Counted from the stretch's first letter, positions 1-11,983 are shown. The stretch is 64,000 nt of DNA from Rhynchopus euleeides (GCA_963210315.1 OY723308.1:124001-188000); one strand, 5' to 3'. Notes: a model not told the origin generated them from the letters alone. Made by a program: numbers and translations.

Positions 1-107
1 GAAACCAAAAAAAGACTTTCGGTACCATGATTCGACGCTACCCCCTGATATGCCACGGCCGTCGAAGCGCAAGGGCTTGGTTACTAGCCGGGCACACGCT
101 ACATGGT

Positions 108-174
108 CCACAGGGGGGTCTGGGGGGCAGAGCCCCCCAGCCGCCGGAGGCCACGGTAGTGAACATCTGTTCAG
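108..174 (+). repeat. 65-bp GC-hairpin dispersed repeat, copy A
   Basis: Near-identical to 282-346, and to 32701-32765 in the opposite orientation. The core is a self-complementary GGGGGGC(A/G)GAGCCCCCC block followed by a conserved segment ending in ACGGTAGTGA. Three copies in 64 kb, two of them about 175 bp apart, indicate a dispersed structured repeat. Function unknown. Confidence 0.85.
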
Positions 175-281
175 TGTGGGCGTACAGATTCTGTGTGAGT
201 GGCTGCGTCCTCCTGATGCTACTGGAGTGGTTGGATTCCCTGACCTGACGGGAATCGAGTGACTTGAGTACGAGACATACG

Positions 282-346
282 CCACAGGGGGGTCTGGGGG
301 GCGGAGCCCCCCAGCCGCCGGAGGCCACGGTAGTGAGCATCGGTTC
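282..346 (+). repeat. 65-bp GC-hairpin dispersed repeat, copy B
   Basis: Second direct copy of the repeat at 108-174. It differs at a few positions, including G for A in the hairpin centre and GAGCATCGG in place of GAACATCTG near the end. Confidence 0.85.
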
Positions 347-417
347 CTGCAAAACCATACTCTCTTCGGCCCTGGCAACGGATGGTGGGGAATGAGGTGG
401 TAGTGTGTGTTTCACCC

Positions 418-590
418 CACCATCATTCCACCATCGTGGCATCATTCCACGCATGGCATCATTCTACCACGTGGCATCATTCCACCATTGGGGCCTGCCT
501 GACGGCAGGCCCCGAGGGTGGAATGATGGTGGAATGATGAAATATCTAGGGGGGGGAAACCCAAAATGAGTGGAATGATGAATGATGGTT
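418..590. repeat. inverted cluster of ATCATTCCACC repeats with central hairpin
   Basis: At least four copies of a GGCATCATTCCAC-like unit precede a perfect GGGGCCTGCC/GGCAGGCCCC hairpin (about 489-516), and several inverse GGTGGAATGATG units follow it. A TA followed by a G8 run (about 548-557) resembles the G-starting ends of the TIR elements elsewhere in the window, but I could not find a partner end. Confidence 0.6.
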
Positions 591-1304
591 AGCGACCAGC
601 CTGCTGTCTGCCGGTGTTGTGCGGGGGGGGGGGGGGGGGAGCCGCGCACACAATAAACTGAGGTACATCACCCTCACCCCGGTCCCCCTTTTTTTTTTTT
701 TTTGCAGATTTTTTGTAAACACATTTTCTCGTTCTGTTCTTCTTCTTCTTCTTCCACGTTTGATTCTTCCTTCTTCCTTCTTCTTCTTCTTCTTCGGTTC
801 TCCTGGTCGGCTGCAGCAGCCATAACCCCCCTCCCTCCCCTATATTCCGTTCGTTCACGTTGGAAACACACTCCCCAACGCACGGCGTTGCTGTGCTGGA
901 GACGTGCGCAGTGCTGGTCTAATGAGTGGGCAGAAGAGATAGACGTCTGTTCGGTACAGTTGGAGGCGGAAATGTGTCACGCGCATGGTGTGGTAGGGAG
1001 TGTTGGTGTGGCGGGCCGTTCATTTTCTTTGGTTTTTCCGTTGAATTATTGGGCTTGGGCGGCGTGTTGCACAGCCGCCTACCAACACCCACTACGGTTC
1101 TTTGCTGAGAAAACAACAACTCTTCCCCCCTCCCCTGAACAAGAAGATAACCTCCGTTTGACTCTCACCCGACGTTTGTGTGAAGTGTTCTGCAAACAGA
1201 TAATCACACGCCAAGTGTAGCCGAAAAGTGGCAATTCGGTTCCGCCTCTTGTGTTGCATGGAGGCTACACACACACACGGCTCTTTTCATAGTAGTGCAA
1301 AGCA

Positions 1305-1500
1305 CACTGAGCACTTGCTCTTGGTGTGATCACCACTGTCAAAACTCTGACGACCCTATTGCTGTCTCCACTGTGCACACACACACACACATGAATCTTT
1401 TTCTATGAGTGCGGAGCACCGATCGCCTGATCCTACTGTGATCTCCACATACGCTTGAATATTTCTGAGGCAGTGTTGACCACATAGAGCAATCTGCTCC
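1305..1500. repeat. degenerate dispersed repeat, copy 1
   Basis: Shares ordered blocks with about 7360-7520: a TTGCTCTTGG/TGTGATCAC block, a CACTGT block, a CA-rich stretch, then TGAATCTTTTT and a GGAG-containing block. The spacing is similar but the copies are clearly diverged. It looks like an old intergenic repeat; no coding content. Confidence 0.45.
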
Positions 1501-2433
1501 ACACAAGCTCGTGGTGTGAGAGACACGGAGCCCGCAGAACTGAATCATCCCAGCACACACGCGCGGGGTGGGGTGGGCGGGCTCCCCACGGCATACAACA
1601 ACACCAAACACTCTACAAATACAAACTGTTGGGGGGTGGTGCAGAGCACCTGTGGGCAGAATACTCAGAACAGAAGCGGTGAAGGAGAGGCAGGGAGGAG
1701 GGGGTGAATCACAGCGGGGGCTCTCAGACTGCGCTCTGCATTCCGAGTCGTCGCCCCGACGAGCTGGTCGGGGCGGTCCGGCAACTGGGGCACCCCTCCC
1801 CCTGGACTCGCAAATAAAAGGGCTTGGAGCTGCCGCATCGAATGATTTGAACCATTGGTTGGCAGTGCTCTGGAGGTGCTCTCGGGAGGGCCTCCTTCGC
1901 AACCCGGTTGCAAACCGGTGAGAGACGGGGCGCTGCCTCAGGTTAGAAGAGTGCACATCCCGGAAAGCCATTGTTTCTACCAACAGTGCCTTCCAGTTGT
2001 TGCATGAAACGATTTGAACACCACCACAAGCCTTTATAACGCGAACTCGGCTTGTCTACTCTTCCTAAAAGATCGGGGAGGGTGATGGTTTGCTGTGCCC
2101 CTGAAAAGGACGACTTACGTAGTTCTTACGAAAAGGGGGTTCGATATGCGTGAGACACCCATGAGCAGGAAGGTCCTGGAACAAACACACAGAAAAAAGG
2201 ATCTGCCCCACACGGCTGGACGGGAGGGAGTGGCGTTCAAAAAAAACTTGGCAGGTCGGGGTGTCTTTTGTTGCGTGTGGTGTGGTGTGGCAGTTCCCAC
2301 CACTCAGGCGCCCCAACCAAGGTTGCCTCTATGATACCACTTGCGGACAAACCAACCGCGGGGAGGGGCGGGGGAGAGGGTGCGAGCCCCGCGGCAGCGG
2401 GGACCCTGCACATCCCGGGCAGGGTGTGCTACG

Positions 2434-4037
2434 CTACGACATGGCGAGTGTCACGCGCGGGATGGAGTGCAGCTTGTCCCGCTCCTGCAGCATGTAAGCT
2501 TCGGAGACCCAGCGCCCCACCACGTCCTCTGTCAGGTCTGCGGTGGGCAGCGCGCGGAGGAACTTCATCAGCGACGCGAAGTCCTTCTCGAGGATCGCAT
2601 CGCGGAAGTAGAAGAGGAAGCGCGCGCACACAAAGGTGTGTAGCTCGGCACATCCCGCCCCTTCGGCAAGGTAGGAATCCCACAGCCGCTTTGCCAGCTG
2701 CAGAGGAAGCTCGCGTGCCTGTGGTGTGAGGGGAGGTGTGCGCAGTGTTCGGCGTGAGGGGGTGGTGGAGGGGAGGGGGTGTGCAGGATGCAGGGCGCGT
2801 TCTGCCATACCAGGAAGCAGGTGCCCCACCGCCAGACGAAGTCCCGCAGGTAGTCCGCACCGATGTCGATGATATGCGCGTGGAGGTCGGGGTCCATCAT
2901 CTCGACGATACAGGCAACCCTGTGCGCCACCTCCTGCACCCCGGGCTGCGACGGCGTGTAGAAGTGCTGCACATGCCCCAGCAGCGTGGAGAAGGTGAAA
3001 TACGAATGAGTCTCCGCCGCGAGCAGAAGCGGCTCCGTCTCTGCATCCCGCCGCAGCAGGGCGGAGCACTGCTCCGCAGTCAGCTCCAGCACGTCTGTCC
3101 CCAGCTGTTCCGAGAAGAAGACGGCGAGGAAGGGCGACAGCACCGCATCCATCCCCTGCACATACCCGGATGCGGGGTGCCGGATCCCCCAGATGTAGAG
3201 AATCCGCACACACGCATCCTGCACCACCCTGCTGCGGAACAGCGGCACGCCTGGCTGCATCCGCAGCACATCCAACTCCACCTGGCGGCGGACCTCGGCG
3301 TGATCCTCGGAGGAGGACATACACTCCCAGTGCTGCTGCACCAGGCGCTGGTAGTCCGCAATCCTCTTCGGGGAGGAGAAGGACCCGTTGGACGACAGCA
3401 GGTTCTCCAGCGAACCATCGGGGGGCGGAGAAAGCGACGCGGGGCTGCGCGGCGTGCTCGCGTTGGATCCAAACGGGGAGCACTTCGTGAGGTACCGCCA
3501 CACCTCTGCTCGGTATGCCTCCGGCACACCACGCCATGCGAGGGCACGCAGCCCCTCGTGGCGTGAGGTGCCGACGCAGAGCGAGGGCTGCGACAAGGCG
3601 AGGCGGTAGTCCTCCTCTAAGCGATGCTCCCTCTCGCTGTGGACGGTGCCAGCCTCGTGGGGCACCTCGTCACCCTCCGTGCAGAACAACTCCGCCGCAG
3701 CGTCGTCGTCAGGCAGGGCCTCGAAGACGAACACAACAACGTCCCCCACACAGAACTGCGAGAGGTGTTCGATTAACCCATCTTCGCAGGGCAGGCTCGG
3801 GCCCCTCGGCCCCTTCACCCGGACCACCCTTCTCCCGAGGAGGCGGCGTGCGCCCGCACCCTCTGCGGGGCCCCCGAGCACCACCGTCTCCAGCTCGCAC
3901 TGCCGGCTGAACCCCATGCCGAACCCGCTGACGCCCTTCACCACCTTGATGCTGATGCAGGCCCCATCCTTGCTTCCGAAGAGGTTTGATAGGCGCCGCC
4001 GTCGCCTCTGGATGGCATTTTTGAAAGCGCTTGCCAT
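2434..4037 (-). CDS. PDZ-like + TBC domain Rab GTPase-activating protein (TBC1D22-like)
   Basis: Predicted 503-aa protein from two exons (2811-4037 and 2434-2718) joined by a 92-bp phase-0 intron with a GTATGG donor and a CCACAG acceptor. The N-terminal ~110 residues look like a PDZ module (GFGMGF binding-loop-like motif, then a PAEGAGARRLLGRRVVRV strand pattern). The TBC domain follows, with the arginine-finger motif (VELDVLR, matching IxxDxxR), the glutamine-finger motif (YVQG), and the stretch IRHPASGYVQG typical of the TBC1D22 family. Splicing restores the family's FLARELPL...RLWDSY segment. TBC proteins speed GTP hydrolysis by Rab GTPases in membrane traffic; the Rab partner is unknown. 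The start is the first ATG after a long polypyrimidine tract. The PDZ-TBC combination in this family is unusual. Confidence 0.88.
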
Positions 4038-7000
4038 AAGAGACAGAGGGGGGGGGGGGGGAGGGGTGAGAGAGAGAGAGAGAGAATGTGTGTGGCTCCG
4101 ATAGAGGGGGGAGGGCGAGATGTCACCCTCGACGGTGTCGCATTTGCAGCTTTGAGAGCAGGGGAGAGGTGGTGGTGGCGGGGGTGGGGGTGGGGGTAGT
4201 GAAATAGAAGTAGAAGGAATCACAAGAATGATCTCCCTTCTTCACGTGTGTGTATGTGGGGGGGGGGGGGTGGTAGTGTGTTCGTCCCTCAAACCCGCCG
4301 CAATGCCTGAGGAGGAGGAGGAGTGTCGGGGTGGCTGTGGTTGTTGTTGTTGTTGTTGTTGTGGTGGAGAGTGGAGAGTAGCCTTTTTGTCAACGCAAAG
4401 GCAGGGGGTGGGGTGGGGTGGGGTCAGCGGAGGGGTGGGGGCTTCCGGTTACACTTGACGCGACGCACCGTCACCACCCCGGTCCACCCTGTGTGCGGGG
4501 GGTGGGGGGAGGGGGAGGAGGAGGAGGGGGCGGGGGTGTGCGAGCGTGTGTGTGTCTTGTGTGTGTCGGCTGGGCTGCTGTGCATCTGTTGCTGTCCGGC
4601 CTTCCCTGAAAAATCTCGCCGTACCTTGTTCTTCGCCCCCCCCCCCCCCCCGGTGGTTCCCTTTTTTTGCTTTTTACCACACAGCCAGCGAGAAGGGGAT
4701 ACCCTATCCAAGGACAACACTACCCACACACAGAGGCACACCACACACAGACACAACACAGACACACAGACCCACTTCGGGTTGTACAGTGCAACACACC
4801 ACACCTCCCTGCCCCATATGTGCCTCTGAAGGCACCCTATTCACACACACACACCACCACCACCACCACCGCCCCTTTGTGTTGCGTGTCATCCGCACAA
4901 CGGTACCACGACAATGTGCCATGCAGACGGCCTTACCTTTTTTTACATCGCTTCGTTTGGTTTTTGGGGTCGGGGGGGGGGGGGGGGGGGGGGGGGGAAG
5001 TGGGGGGGGCCGGAGTCTGAGGTGGGGTGGGTCCCCTACAATCTGCCTTCTTCCCGGGGCAGACGGCAAAAAGTGCGTTGTGCATGGGTGGGTGGTGGAG
5101 CTGGAGAAGTGCGACCCAGCCGTCAGCCAGAAGAGATGTACCCGCGAAGAGTCGCTCTGGAGGGGGCGGAGGGGGCAGGGGCGACCACCGGGGTGGTTGA
5201 TGAAAGCAGGGCTTCAAAGCCGCCACTTCAACGAACCGGTTGTTGCCCTGCCCCTGTCCCACCTGCCCTCTACCCAAACTCTTGGTGGAAGTCACAAGGG
5301 TATGGCGTCAGGCCCAGGGGCACTCCGTTCCCCCACCCGTCCATCTCCCACGCTCCGGTGCACCTGCCGTGTGTCACACCGCAATGCAGCAACGTGTGAC
5401 ACAGGCGTATGGCACACCTTGTCTCCTCGAGAGCACCCCCCTGCCCCCACAACCCCCTGGGGGAGGCAACCAAGATCGTTCAGATCGTTCAAAATCAGGA
5501 CCGGCGCAAACAATAAAGACGGGGCGTCGTTTGTGCGCCAAACCCGCCACTTTCCTCAGCAACCCCCCCCCCCACCACCTGCCACCCTGGGCCGGCGTGC
5601 CCAAAAAAATAACCGCATCGCGGGAGGGGGGGGGGGGAAATCACGATGCAAAAAAAGGAAAACTGTACTACAGAGAAAGGGGGGGGGGGGGGGGTTGGGG
5701 AGGGTGGTCTGTATTCTTTTCGCCCGCGCCCTCCCCCCCCCCCCCTTCCCCCCTCCAAAGCGCCGAGACAATGGGGCTGAAAAAAAAAGGGCCACCACTC
5801 CCCCTCACACCCCTTCCTTTTATGGGAGAATAAAAAAAGAAAGGGGGGGTGGGGGGCAATGTACTGGGGGGAGGGGGGAGGGGAACCATATTTTGTATTT
5901 TTTTGGGCACGGCATGCACACGCTGCGGCGGCGGGTTTTTTTTGCCTGCAGGATCAGGGGATTTGCGCGCTTAGAACCCGCCTGACGTTGGGCTCATAGG
6001 GGCAAATCCTGTGATTCTCTCAAGCGAGGCGTGCGTCGTGGCGGGGATGGGGTGTGATGTATATTTTGCTCCAAGACGCGATTGCAATGTTGCTCTGTTC
6101 CGGAGAATGGCGGTGTGTGGGGGTGGGGGGTGGGGGAAAAAAGAAAAAGAAAGACAAAAGAAATCAGCACAGAAACAGATGCCTTCTTCTTTTTTCCATC
6201 CCCCCCCCCGCTATGTGTGCCTCTGGCTCCCGGCAGTAATACAGAGCTGCCGATCCGCTAGGCAAAAAAAAAGAAGAACAGGGGTGGGGGGAGTGGTCAA
6301 GGTGGGCGTGATATTGTGGGAGAAGAGCCGTTACCGCTTCGTCTGAAGAATTCTCGTTGAGAAATCCTTTCCGTTGCTTCTGCTCTGATTCTTCATGTTC
6401 TTTCCCATGGGGGGAGGGGGGGGAACGACGCGCACACAAAGAGAACCACAATGGAATACCACCCGGAAGAGAGAGAGAGAGAGCGAGCAAGAGAAACATC
6501 ACAACCCCGAGGGGCGATGAGGATTTCTTTCCGCTAAAACCCGCCGCCAACCGGCGGGAGGGTGGGGGGTGGGGTGGGAAATCAAGAAAGGAAAAAAAGA
6601 AATAAAATGGGGGGGGGGGTTGGGGGCTAAGGCATGAGAGGTTGAGGGGGGGGGGTGTGGGGGGAAGGGTGGTTACAGAATGTACAAAATGTAGGGGGGG
6701 AGGGGGGGAAGGGGGGGGCACTGCCTGAAAAAAATATGGGAAAATGGGCAAAACAAAAAAAACACCGCAGCACAGCACAGCACATCACAAAACACACACC
6801 TTTCTTCCCCCCCCCCCCGACCGACCGACCGAAGAGACAAAGAAATGACCCCCTCTCGTTTGAGTTTGGGTATTAAAAAAAATAGGAAAAACAAAAAAGA
6901 AACACGCCTGGTGTTTGCTTCAATATGCACAAGTGCACACGCCCCCCCCGTATGGTGGTGCTGTGGCGGTGGGGTGGGGAAATTCGAAGAATCACACTGC

Positions 7001-8109
7001 AAGCTCTGCACAGCAGCGAGAAAAATACGGTGACTGGCCCTGGGCCTGGTTCCGGCTGTTGGGGGCGAGTGAGGGGGTTGCGTGAGGGCATGGGTGAATG
7101 AATCGAAACGGTTGCGGTGGGGTGGTGGTGGGGCGGGCGGGCGGGCGGGTGGTGGGGGGGGTGGGGTGGTGGTGGTAGTGCCGGTGTGTTTGGTGAAGAT
7201 CGGCACATAATGTACAGCCTCAATTCACTCAACAACAAAAAAAACAAAGAACACACCACACCTGCACAGGAGGTTCGGTCTTTTTTTTTGTTTCGTGTCA
7301 GCAGCAGCAGCAACGGAGGGATGCCCTTCTCACCCACTCCGATGCAAGAAGCTCCCTGCACACTACACACACACGTGAATCTGTTTGTCGCAGTGTCGAT
7401 CCCACCGAGACCCTTGCTCTGGATGTGATCACTCCACTGTAAACACTGTAGACACACACTGGCACCTGAATCTTTTTTGGGGCGTGGAGACCACACGGAG
7501 CGCAAAACTTGCTCTTGATACACTCTCCACCGCAAATCAGCCATGAAACCCGCAGCAGGTGGAAGCAAGAGTGAGGGGGAGAGGTGGGTGGGGGGGTGAA
7601 CGCACCCAACAACCCCTTCACAGCTTCCAAAATAAAGCTCCCCATCCTCAAAAAAAACCCCCTGGCCCCCCCCCCCCAACAACAAAAACACAAAAGGATG
7701 GCACCGTGCAAAATGAAGAAAGAAAAGAAAAGAAAACGGGGGACGCTTCCCTGTCCGAAAAATAATAAAATAAGAAGAAGAAGTGCTGGGAGAGGGGGGG
7801 GATGGGGTCGCAAAAAAGAATCAATAACACCAGGCGTTTCAGCTTCGGCGGTGGTGGCGGGGGTGGGGTCGGGTGGGGGTGGGGGGGTGGGGGGTTCACA
7901 GACACAACAAAAAAATCGACAAAAAGGGAATGTCATAGACTCCCCCCCCTCCCCTCTCTCAATTCCCCTCCCCCATCAGTGGCAATGCCATCGTCAAGGG
8001 CGTATATATTTCCACGCAGCCCAGATCAGAGAGGGCGGGGGGTGTGTGTGGGGAGAAGGTGCGGCTGAGTTGCATATGTAGTTTTTTTGGTTTTGCGGAG
8101 GGGGGGATT
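4038..8109. other. 4-kb low-complexity intergenic region
   Basis: No credible gene. It is dominated by G or C homopolymers (for example about 4260-4270, 4638-4652, 4975-4997, 5683-5694, 5729-5745), GT/CA and GA microsatellites and purine-rich tracts, which create many spurious open frames of glycine, proline and arginine. A second copy of the dispersed repeat at 1305-1500 lies near 7360-7520. The part next to the downstream ATG at 4037 is a CT-rich tract on the sense strand, a plausible splice-acceptor region. Confidence 0.55.
7360..7520. repeat. degenerate dispersed repeat, copy 2
   Basis: Diverged copy of the repeat at about 1305-1500. It shares the TTGCTCT...TGTGATCACT, CACTGTA, ACACACAC, TGAATCTTTTTT and GTGGAGACCAC-type blocks in the same order and orientation. 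Confidence 0.45.
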
Positions 8110-10381
8110 CTAGTGGGGGCGCTGGGGCTCGGCCACCACCATCATCACCTCGATGAAGGCCCACATCCACATAGCGAGGTACAGGTAGTAGATCGTGAAG
8201 AGGAACAGGATGATGGTCCAGTCACCCAGGCTGGTGCCGCAGAGCAGGGTGCGCCCGTCCTGGTCGGTGGTGGTCATCGGGCAGCAGGCGTTCTTGAAGT
8301 CCCAGCAGAAACCGCAGTACTCGCGGATGAGGGACACCTCCTCCACCTCGTTCTCCTTCTCCGCCTCCTCGGCACGGCGGATCTCATCCTTCTCCTTCTC
8401 GAGCGCACGGCGCTCCGTCACACCCACGGCGTAGGCGTCACGCTCCTCCTGCGACGTGTCAGGGTACAGGGCGTCCGCGCGAGGTGCCTGTGGTGGTGGT
8501 GGTGGTGGATGCGATGCAGCCCGGGGGTTGGCGATGACGATACTGGCGATGGGTGTGAGGGGCGATAGCCATACCGTCGCGCCGTTCTGCTGCGACTCCC
8601 ACTGGTTGTCGAGACCCTTGGCGAAGGCGGTGCACTCAGACTGGTACTTGGACTGTGTTGTGTGTGTGTGGGTGGGGTGGAGCTGGCCTGGCAATGCGAA
8701 CAGGGGCAGGGCAACCACCAGACTGGCGGCACCCTATTTTTTCCGCCGAATGTTGGCCAGCACACGAACCTGCGTGGGAACACTAGGCGCGGTTTGTGTG
8801 AGGTTACGGACAGCCCAACACACAGGGCCTGCCGCAATCCAGGAGTGGCCAGCACATACCTCGGAGTCACCCGCCAGCGTCACGCGGAAGTCCGAACCCA
8901 CTGCGAACGTGCACCCGGGGGCAGAGGACTGCAGCTGTAAGCGGGAGAGGGGGAGGGGTGTGAAAGGCAGGGCGGGTGCACAGTCAGGAAGCCACAAGAA
9001 GCTGCACATATGCCCACCCCACACGACAGGGTGCACCATACCAGCTTGGCCGCAGACACACCACGCATGAAGGCGTCCTGCATGCTGGGGCTGTCGGAGA
9101 CGCGGTCGCTCGACTTGACCTGGGTCACGCAGTTCGCCTTGCGCGCGTTCCACTGTGAAAGGGTGGGGATGAAACGTGGTGGTGATGCAACGCGGGGTTG
9201 GTGTTGCTGCGGCCCCCACCCACCCACCCAGCTCCCTCAAGCGCAAAGACAAAGCCTGGCAGTGTGGCAGGAGCACACGGCGCATACCGCGTCCTCGACA
9301 CCCGCAAGGAAGGTGGTGCGCAGTGCCTGGCGCTTCGACACGGTGTCCTTCTCCGAGAGGTTGGCACCCCCCTCGTAGTGCGCGAACTCCGTGGGCACCT
9401 GTGGTGGTGGTGGCAGTGGTGATGGGGCGGCGTCTCCTCACGGCTGGTACATACGGAGCACAGCTTGAAGGTCTCCAGGTCGACACGCGTGAAGTCCTGG
9501 TCGGACAGGCGGATGCACACCGCCTCCTTACCGCGCCTGTGCGCCTCACGCAGCTCCAGCGGCGTGGGCAGGAAGTTCTCCCGCTTGCCCTGTGGTGAAA
9601 GCGAAGTGGTGGCGTGTTGGTGTGACGGTGTGGCGTATCATTGGGTGCGTCAACAGAGGGGGCGTATGCCGAGCGAACCTGCATAGCCGCATGCACCCAC
9701 ATGTGAACAGTCGGGTGCTCTGCAGGACAGGCTGGCTGCCGAGCAAACTCTGTACGGATGTCACCTACCCCCCGCACCACAACACCGGCACGCAGTGCAT
9801 ACCTGGCTGGCCAGACCCAGCCCGAAGGCCCACCGCAGCTGGGCGCTCTTGAAGTTCTCCAGCTCACCCTGTGTCGGCTCGTGGGGCAGCCCCGCGACAC
9901 GCGTGCTGTTGTCCGAGCGTGCCAGGTACTCAGCAGGCACCTGGGACTGCGTCCCGCCGACGTACGCGTCGCGGACGTTCTTGTTGGCGTCGGGGAACAT
10001 CACCGTGTCATCCACTGTGCTGTGCTTCAGGTAAGCGTTCATCGCGGCGTTGCGCTGGCGGGAGGTGTCGAACTTCGTACGGAGCACGGAGGCACGCTCG
10101 TCCAGGTCGGGAAGCGACTGCCATTTGCTGTTCTGCGCGTCCATCTCGATGTCGCCCTTCTCCTGCACCACGAACTGGTAGGACCCGCCCTGGATCACAT
10201 CTGCCGTGAGCTTCACAGCCACACCCTCGCCGTCCAGCACCAGCGCACGCTTCTTGTCATCCTGCAGAATGTCCAGGGACTGCTCGAGCTTCTCGTAGTT
10301 GGCGCTCTGCACGTTCCCCTCAACAGACAGGCTCTGGCTGGGGTACTTCCCCTGCGCGTCCGTAAGGCTGATGGTCGGCAT
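8110..10381 (-). CDS. seven-exon protein with C-terminal membrane segment, function unknown
   Basis: Predicted 488-aa protein from seven exons: 9803-10381, 9455-9589, 9288-9398, 9042-9152, 8860-8934, 8575-8652, 8110-8487. All six introns (56-213 bp) are phase 0 with GTATGN donors; acceptors are mostly CCACCACAG-like. The start is the ATG directly after a C9 tract and AAG. The first ~200 residues are soluble with no domain I recognise. Near the C-terminus there is a charged E/K/R-rich helix, a cysteine cluster (EYCGFCWDFKNACCP), and one strong hydrophobic segment (GDWTIILFLFTIYYLYLAM). The GTSLGDW entry to that segment resembles the membrane helix of Na,K-ATPase beta subunits, but the ectodomain that should follow is absent because the protein ends 15-20 residues later. 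I treat this as a weak resemblance. Likely a tail-anchored or single-pass membrane protein. Confidence 0.82.
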
Positions 10382-10945
10382 CTTGGGGGGGGGGACGGAA
10401 CCACACGAGCCTCCTGCAGGCGGGATGGGTGCGCTCACAAATCTGACCTCACACACATGGGGCGCGCCCCCAAAGGGCCCCGAGGGGATGGGCGGGGTGG
10501 CTGGGTGCGTCAACCAACTCCACTGAGCAGGGGAGCAGGGCGGGGTGGTTGGGTGGGGCTGCTCAGCACACTCGGTGCAACCGGAACCACTTCTGACGCA
10601 TGCACACAAGAGAGCTGGCTCTGCATGGGCTTACCTGCCACAGCTTGCCCCCACATATGCACGCGAAGAGCCTATCAGGCCTTGCGGAAGAGAGCAAGGG
10701 GAAGGGGGCTAGAGCGGGGCTAGAGGGGGGATGGCACAGGCAGACACAGGGCAGGCAACACACGCACACCCCCGCAGACGGAGCTGAAGGCTCGGTGGGG
10801 CCAACCGATCCGCGCAAGGTATCAACCCACAGAAGAACCTGATGAATAGACGGCACGCAGTCTCTTCTTCCCCCCCTTTTCGCCTGAGTGTTGTTTTGTG
10901 TTGTGTTCGGGCAAACCGCCACGGCGGTCTGCCCGCTCCGACGGC
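10382..10945. other. intergenic spacer between hydrolase and membrane-protein genes
   Basis: A 564-bp spacer in a same-strand gene pair. On the sense strand a C9 tract followed by AAG lies immediately upstream of the ATG at 10381, a candidate splice-acceptor arrangement. Nothing else recognised. Confidence 0.5.
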
Positions 10946-11983
10946 TCAAACTGACCGGACAAACTGCGACACGCGGTGCGTGAACTCTTCCGGAAACTTG
11001 TTGAACAGCATGGAGTGCCGTGCCGGGGGGTGCCAGGACTCCACTCGCAGCCCCTGCTCCTCTGCAGCCTCCCTCAGCCGCTCGGTGTGCTCGATGGACA
11101 CCAGGTCGTCCTCTGTCCCGTGCAGGAACATCACAGGCACCCTGATGTGCGGCATGTGCGCCAGCGGCTGGTGCTCATCCGTCACCCCCATGCGGTACAG
11201 CGCCACCTCCTTCACGAAGTCGATGTACGTCGTGGGGACGTATTCCCGCGTCGCATGCAGCACCGCCACGATGGGGTTGTGCAGAGACCGCTGCACCTCC
11301 CCGCTCACCTCGCCCTTCTCGCGCGACGAGGATTTGCCGAACGCCTTGTAGAGGGACTCATGAAGCACCTGCTTTGCACACGAGAAGGGGTTCTCGAGGA
11401 TAAGCCCGTCGACATCGCCCTGCAGCTTTGCCGCAGCGACGACAGCAGAAGCAGCGCCCTGAGAAGTGCCGAAGATGCAGATCTTCGTGTTGCCCGCTGC
11501 GCGTGCGTAGCGGACAGCCTCCATCACGTCGAGATGCTCGCGCGCGCCCATCGAGATGCCACCGGAGCCTGGGTGCATGCCGTGGTTGCTGCAGTCGAAC
11601 ATCAGCATGTTGCACTGCGCCTCGTGCTGGAGGGACCCCACGAGCTTCAGCATCTCACGCCGGTCGTTCCCCGCGCCATGCACAGCCACCACGCACATGT
11701 CGGGGCGGTCGGGATGGTTGACGCTGGAAGACGCCGGGATGTACCACCCCCGGTCCTCCTCTTCGTCCCCAAAGTGCACAGTGTGGTACTCCTTCCCCCA
11801 GTCCGCCAGCGGGTCTGTGTGCTTGTTGTCGAAAAACCTCCCAGCGCGGCGCTCGCTGACAGGCCCGAACTCACCCGACCCCCTGTGCATCCACGAGGGG
11901 TACAGAATATGGTCACTAACAAACACAGCCGCCCCTGCTGACCCCCCAAAGCACACGGCAAACGCAGACGCAGCGCGCGACAT
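10946..11983 (-). CDS. alpha/beta-hydrolase fold protein (serine hydrolase)
   Basis: Uninterrupted 345-aa frame. It has the full hydrolase signature: an HGAGND oxyanion-hole motif, the nucleophile elbow GTSQGA (catalytic Ser), a late HGTEDDLVS segment supplying the acid, and ARHSMLF supplying the His. The N-terminal ~30 residues (SAFAVCFGGSAGAAVFV) are hydrophobic and could be a signal anchor or membrane-binding segment. Overall layout is like the BEM46/ABHD13/ABHD17-type lipases and thioesterases. The substrate cannot be told from sequence. The start is the first ATG (11983), preceded by a pyrimidine-rich stretch and GAAG. No intron is needed. Confidence 0.88.
   Translation of the reverse strand: MSRAASAFAVCFGGSAGAAVFVSDHILYPSWMHRGSGEFGPVSERRAGRFFDNKHTDPLADWGKEYHTVHFGDEEEDRGWYIPASSSVNHPDRPDMCVVAVHGAGNDRREMLKLVGSLQHEAQCNMLMFDCSNHGMHPGSGGISMGAREHLDVMEAVRYARAAGNTKICIFGTSQGAASAVVAAAKLQGDVDGLILENPFSCAKQVLHESLYKAFGKSSSREKGEVSGEVQRSLHNPIVAVLHATREYVPTTYIDFVKEVALYRMGVTDEHQPLAHMPHIRVPVMFLHGTEDDLVSIEHTERLREAAEEQGLRVESWHPPARHSMLFNKFPEEFTHRVSQFVRSV

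Larger units (their letters stand above)
1..2433. other. intergenic region, repeat-rich, no supported gene
   Basis: No supported gene. It holds two copies of a ~65-bp GC hairpin repeat (108-174 and 282-346), an inverted set of ATCATTCCACC-type repeats around a perfect hairpin (418-590, hairpin stem about 489-516), a long G run near 620-639, CT-rich microsatellite (735-800), CA repeats, and one copy of a degenerate dispersed repeat (about 1305-1500). A minus-strand open frame at 1339-1983 has no recognisable domain and skewed composition, so I do not call it a gene. Confidence 0.6.

Noticed and set aside
1339..1983. 214-codon minus-strand frame
   Set aside because: No domain, Cys/Pro/Arg-rich low-complexity composition, and part of it overlaps a dispersed repeat.
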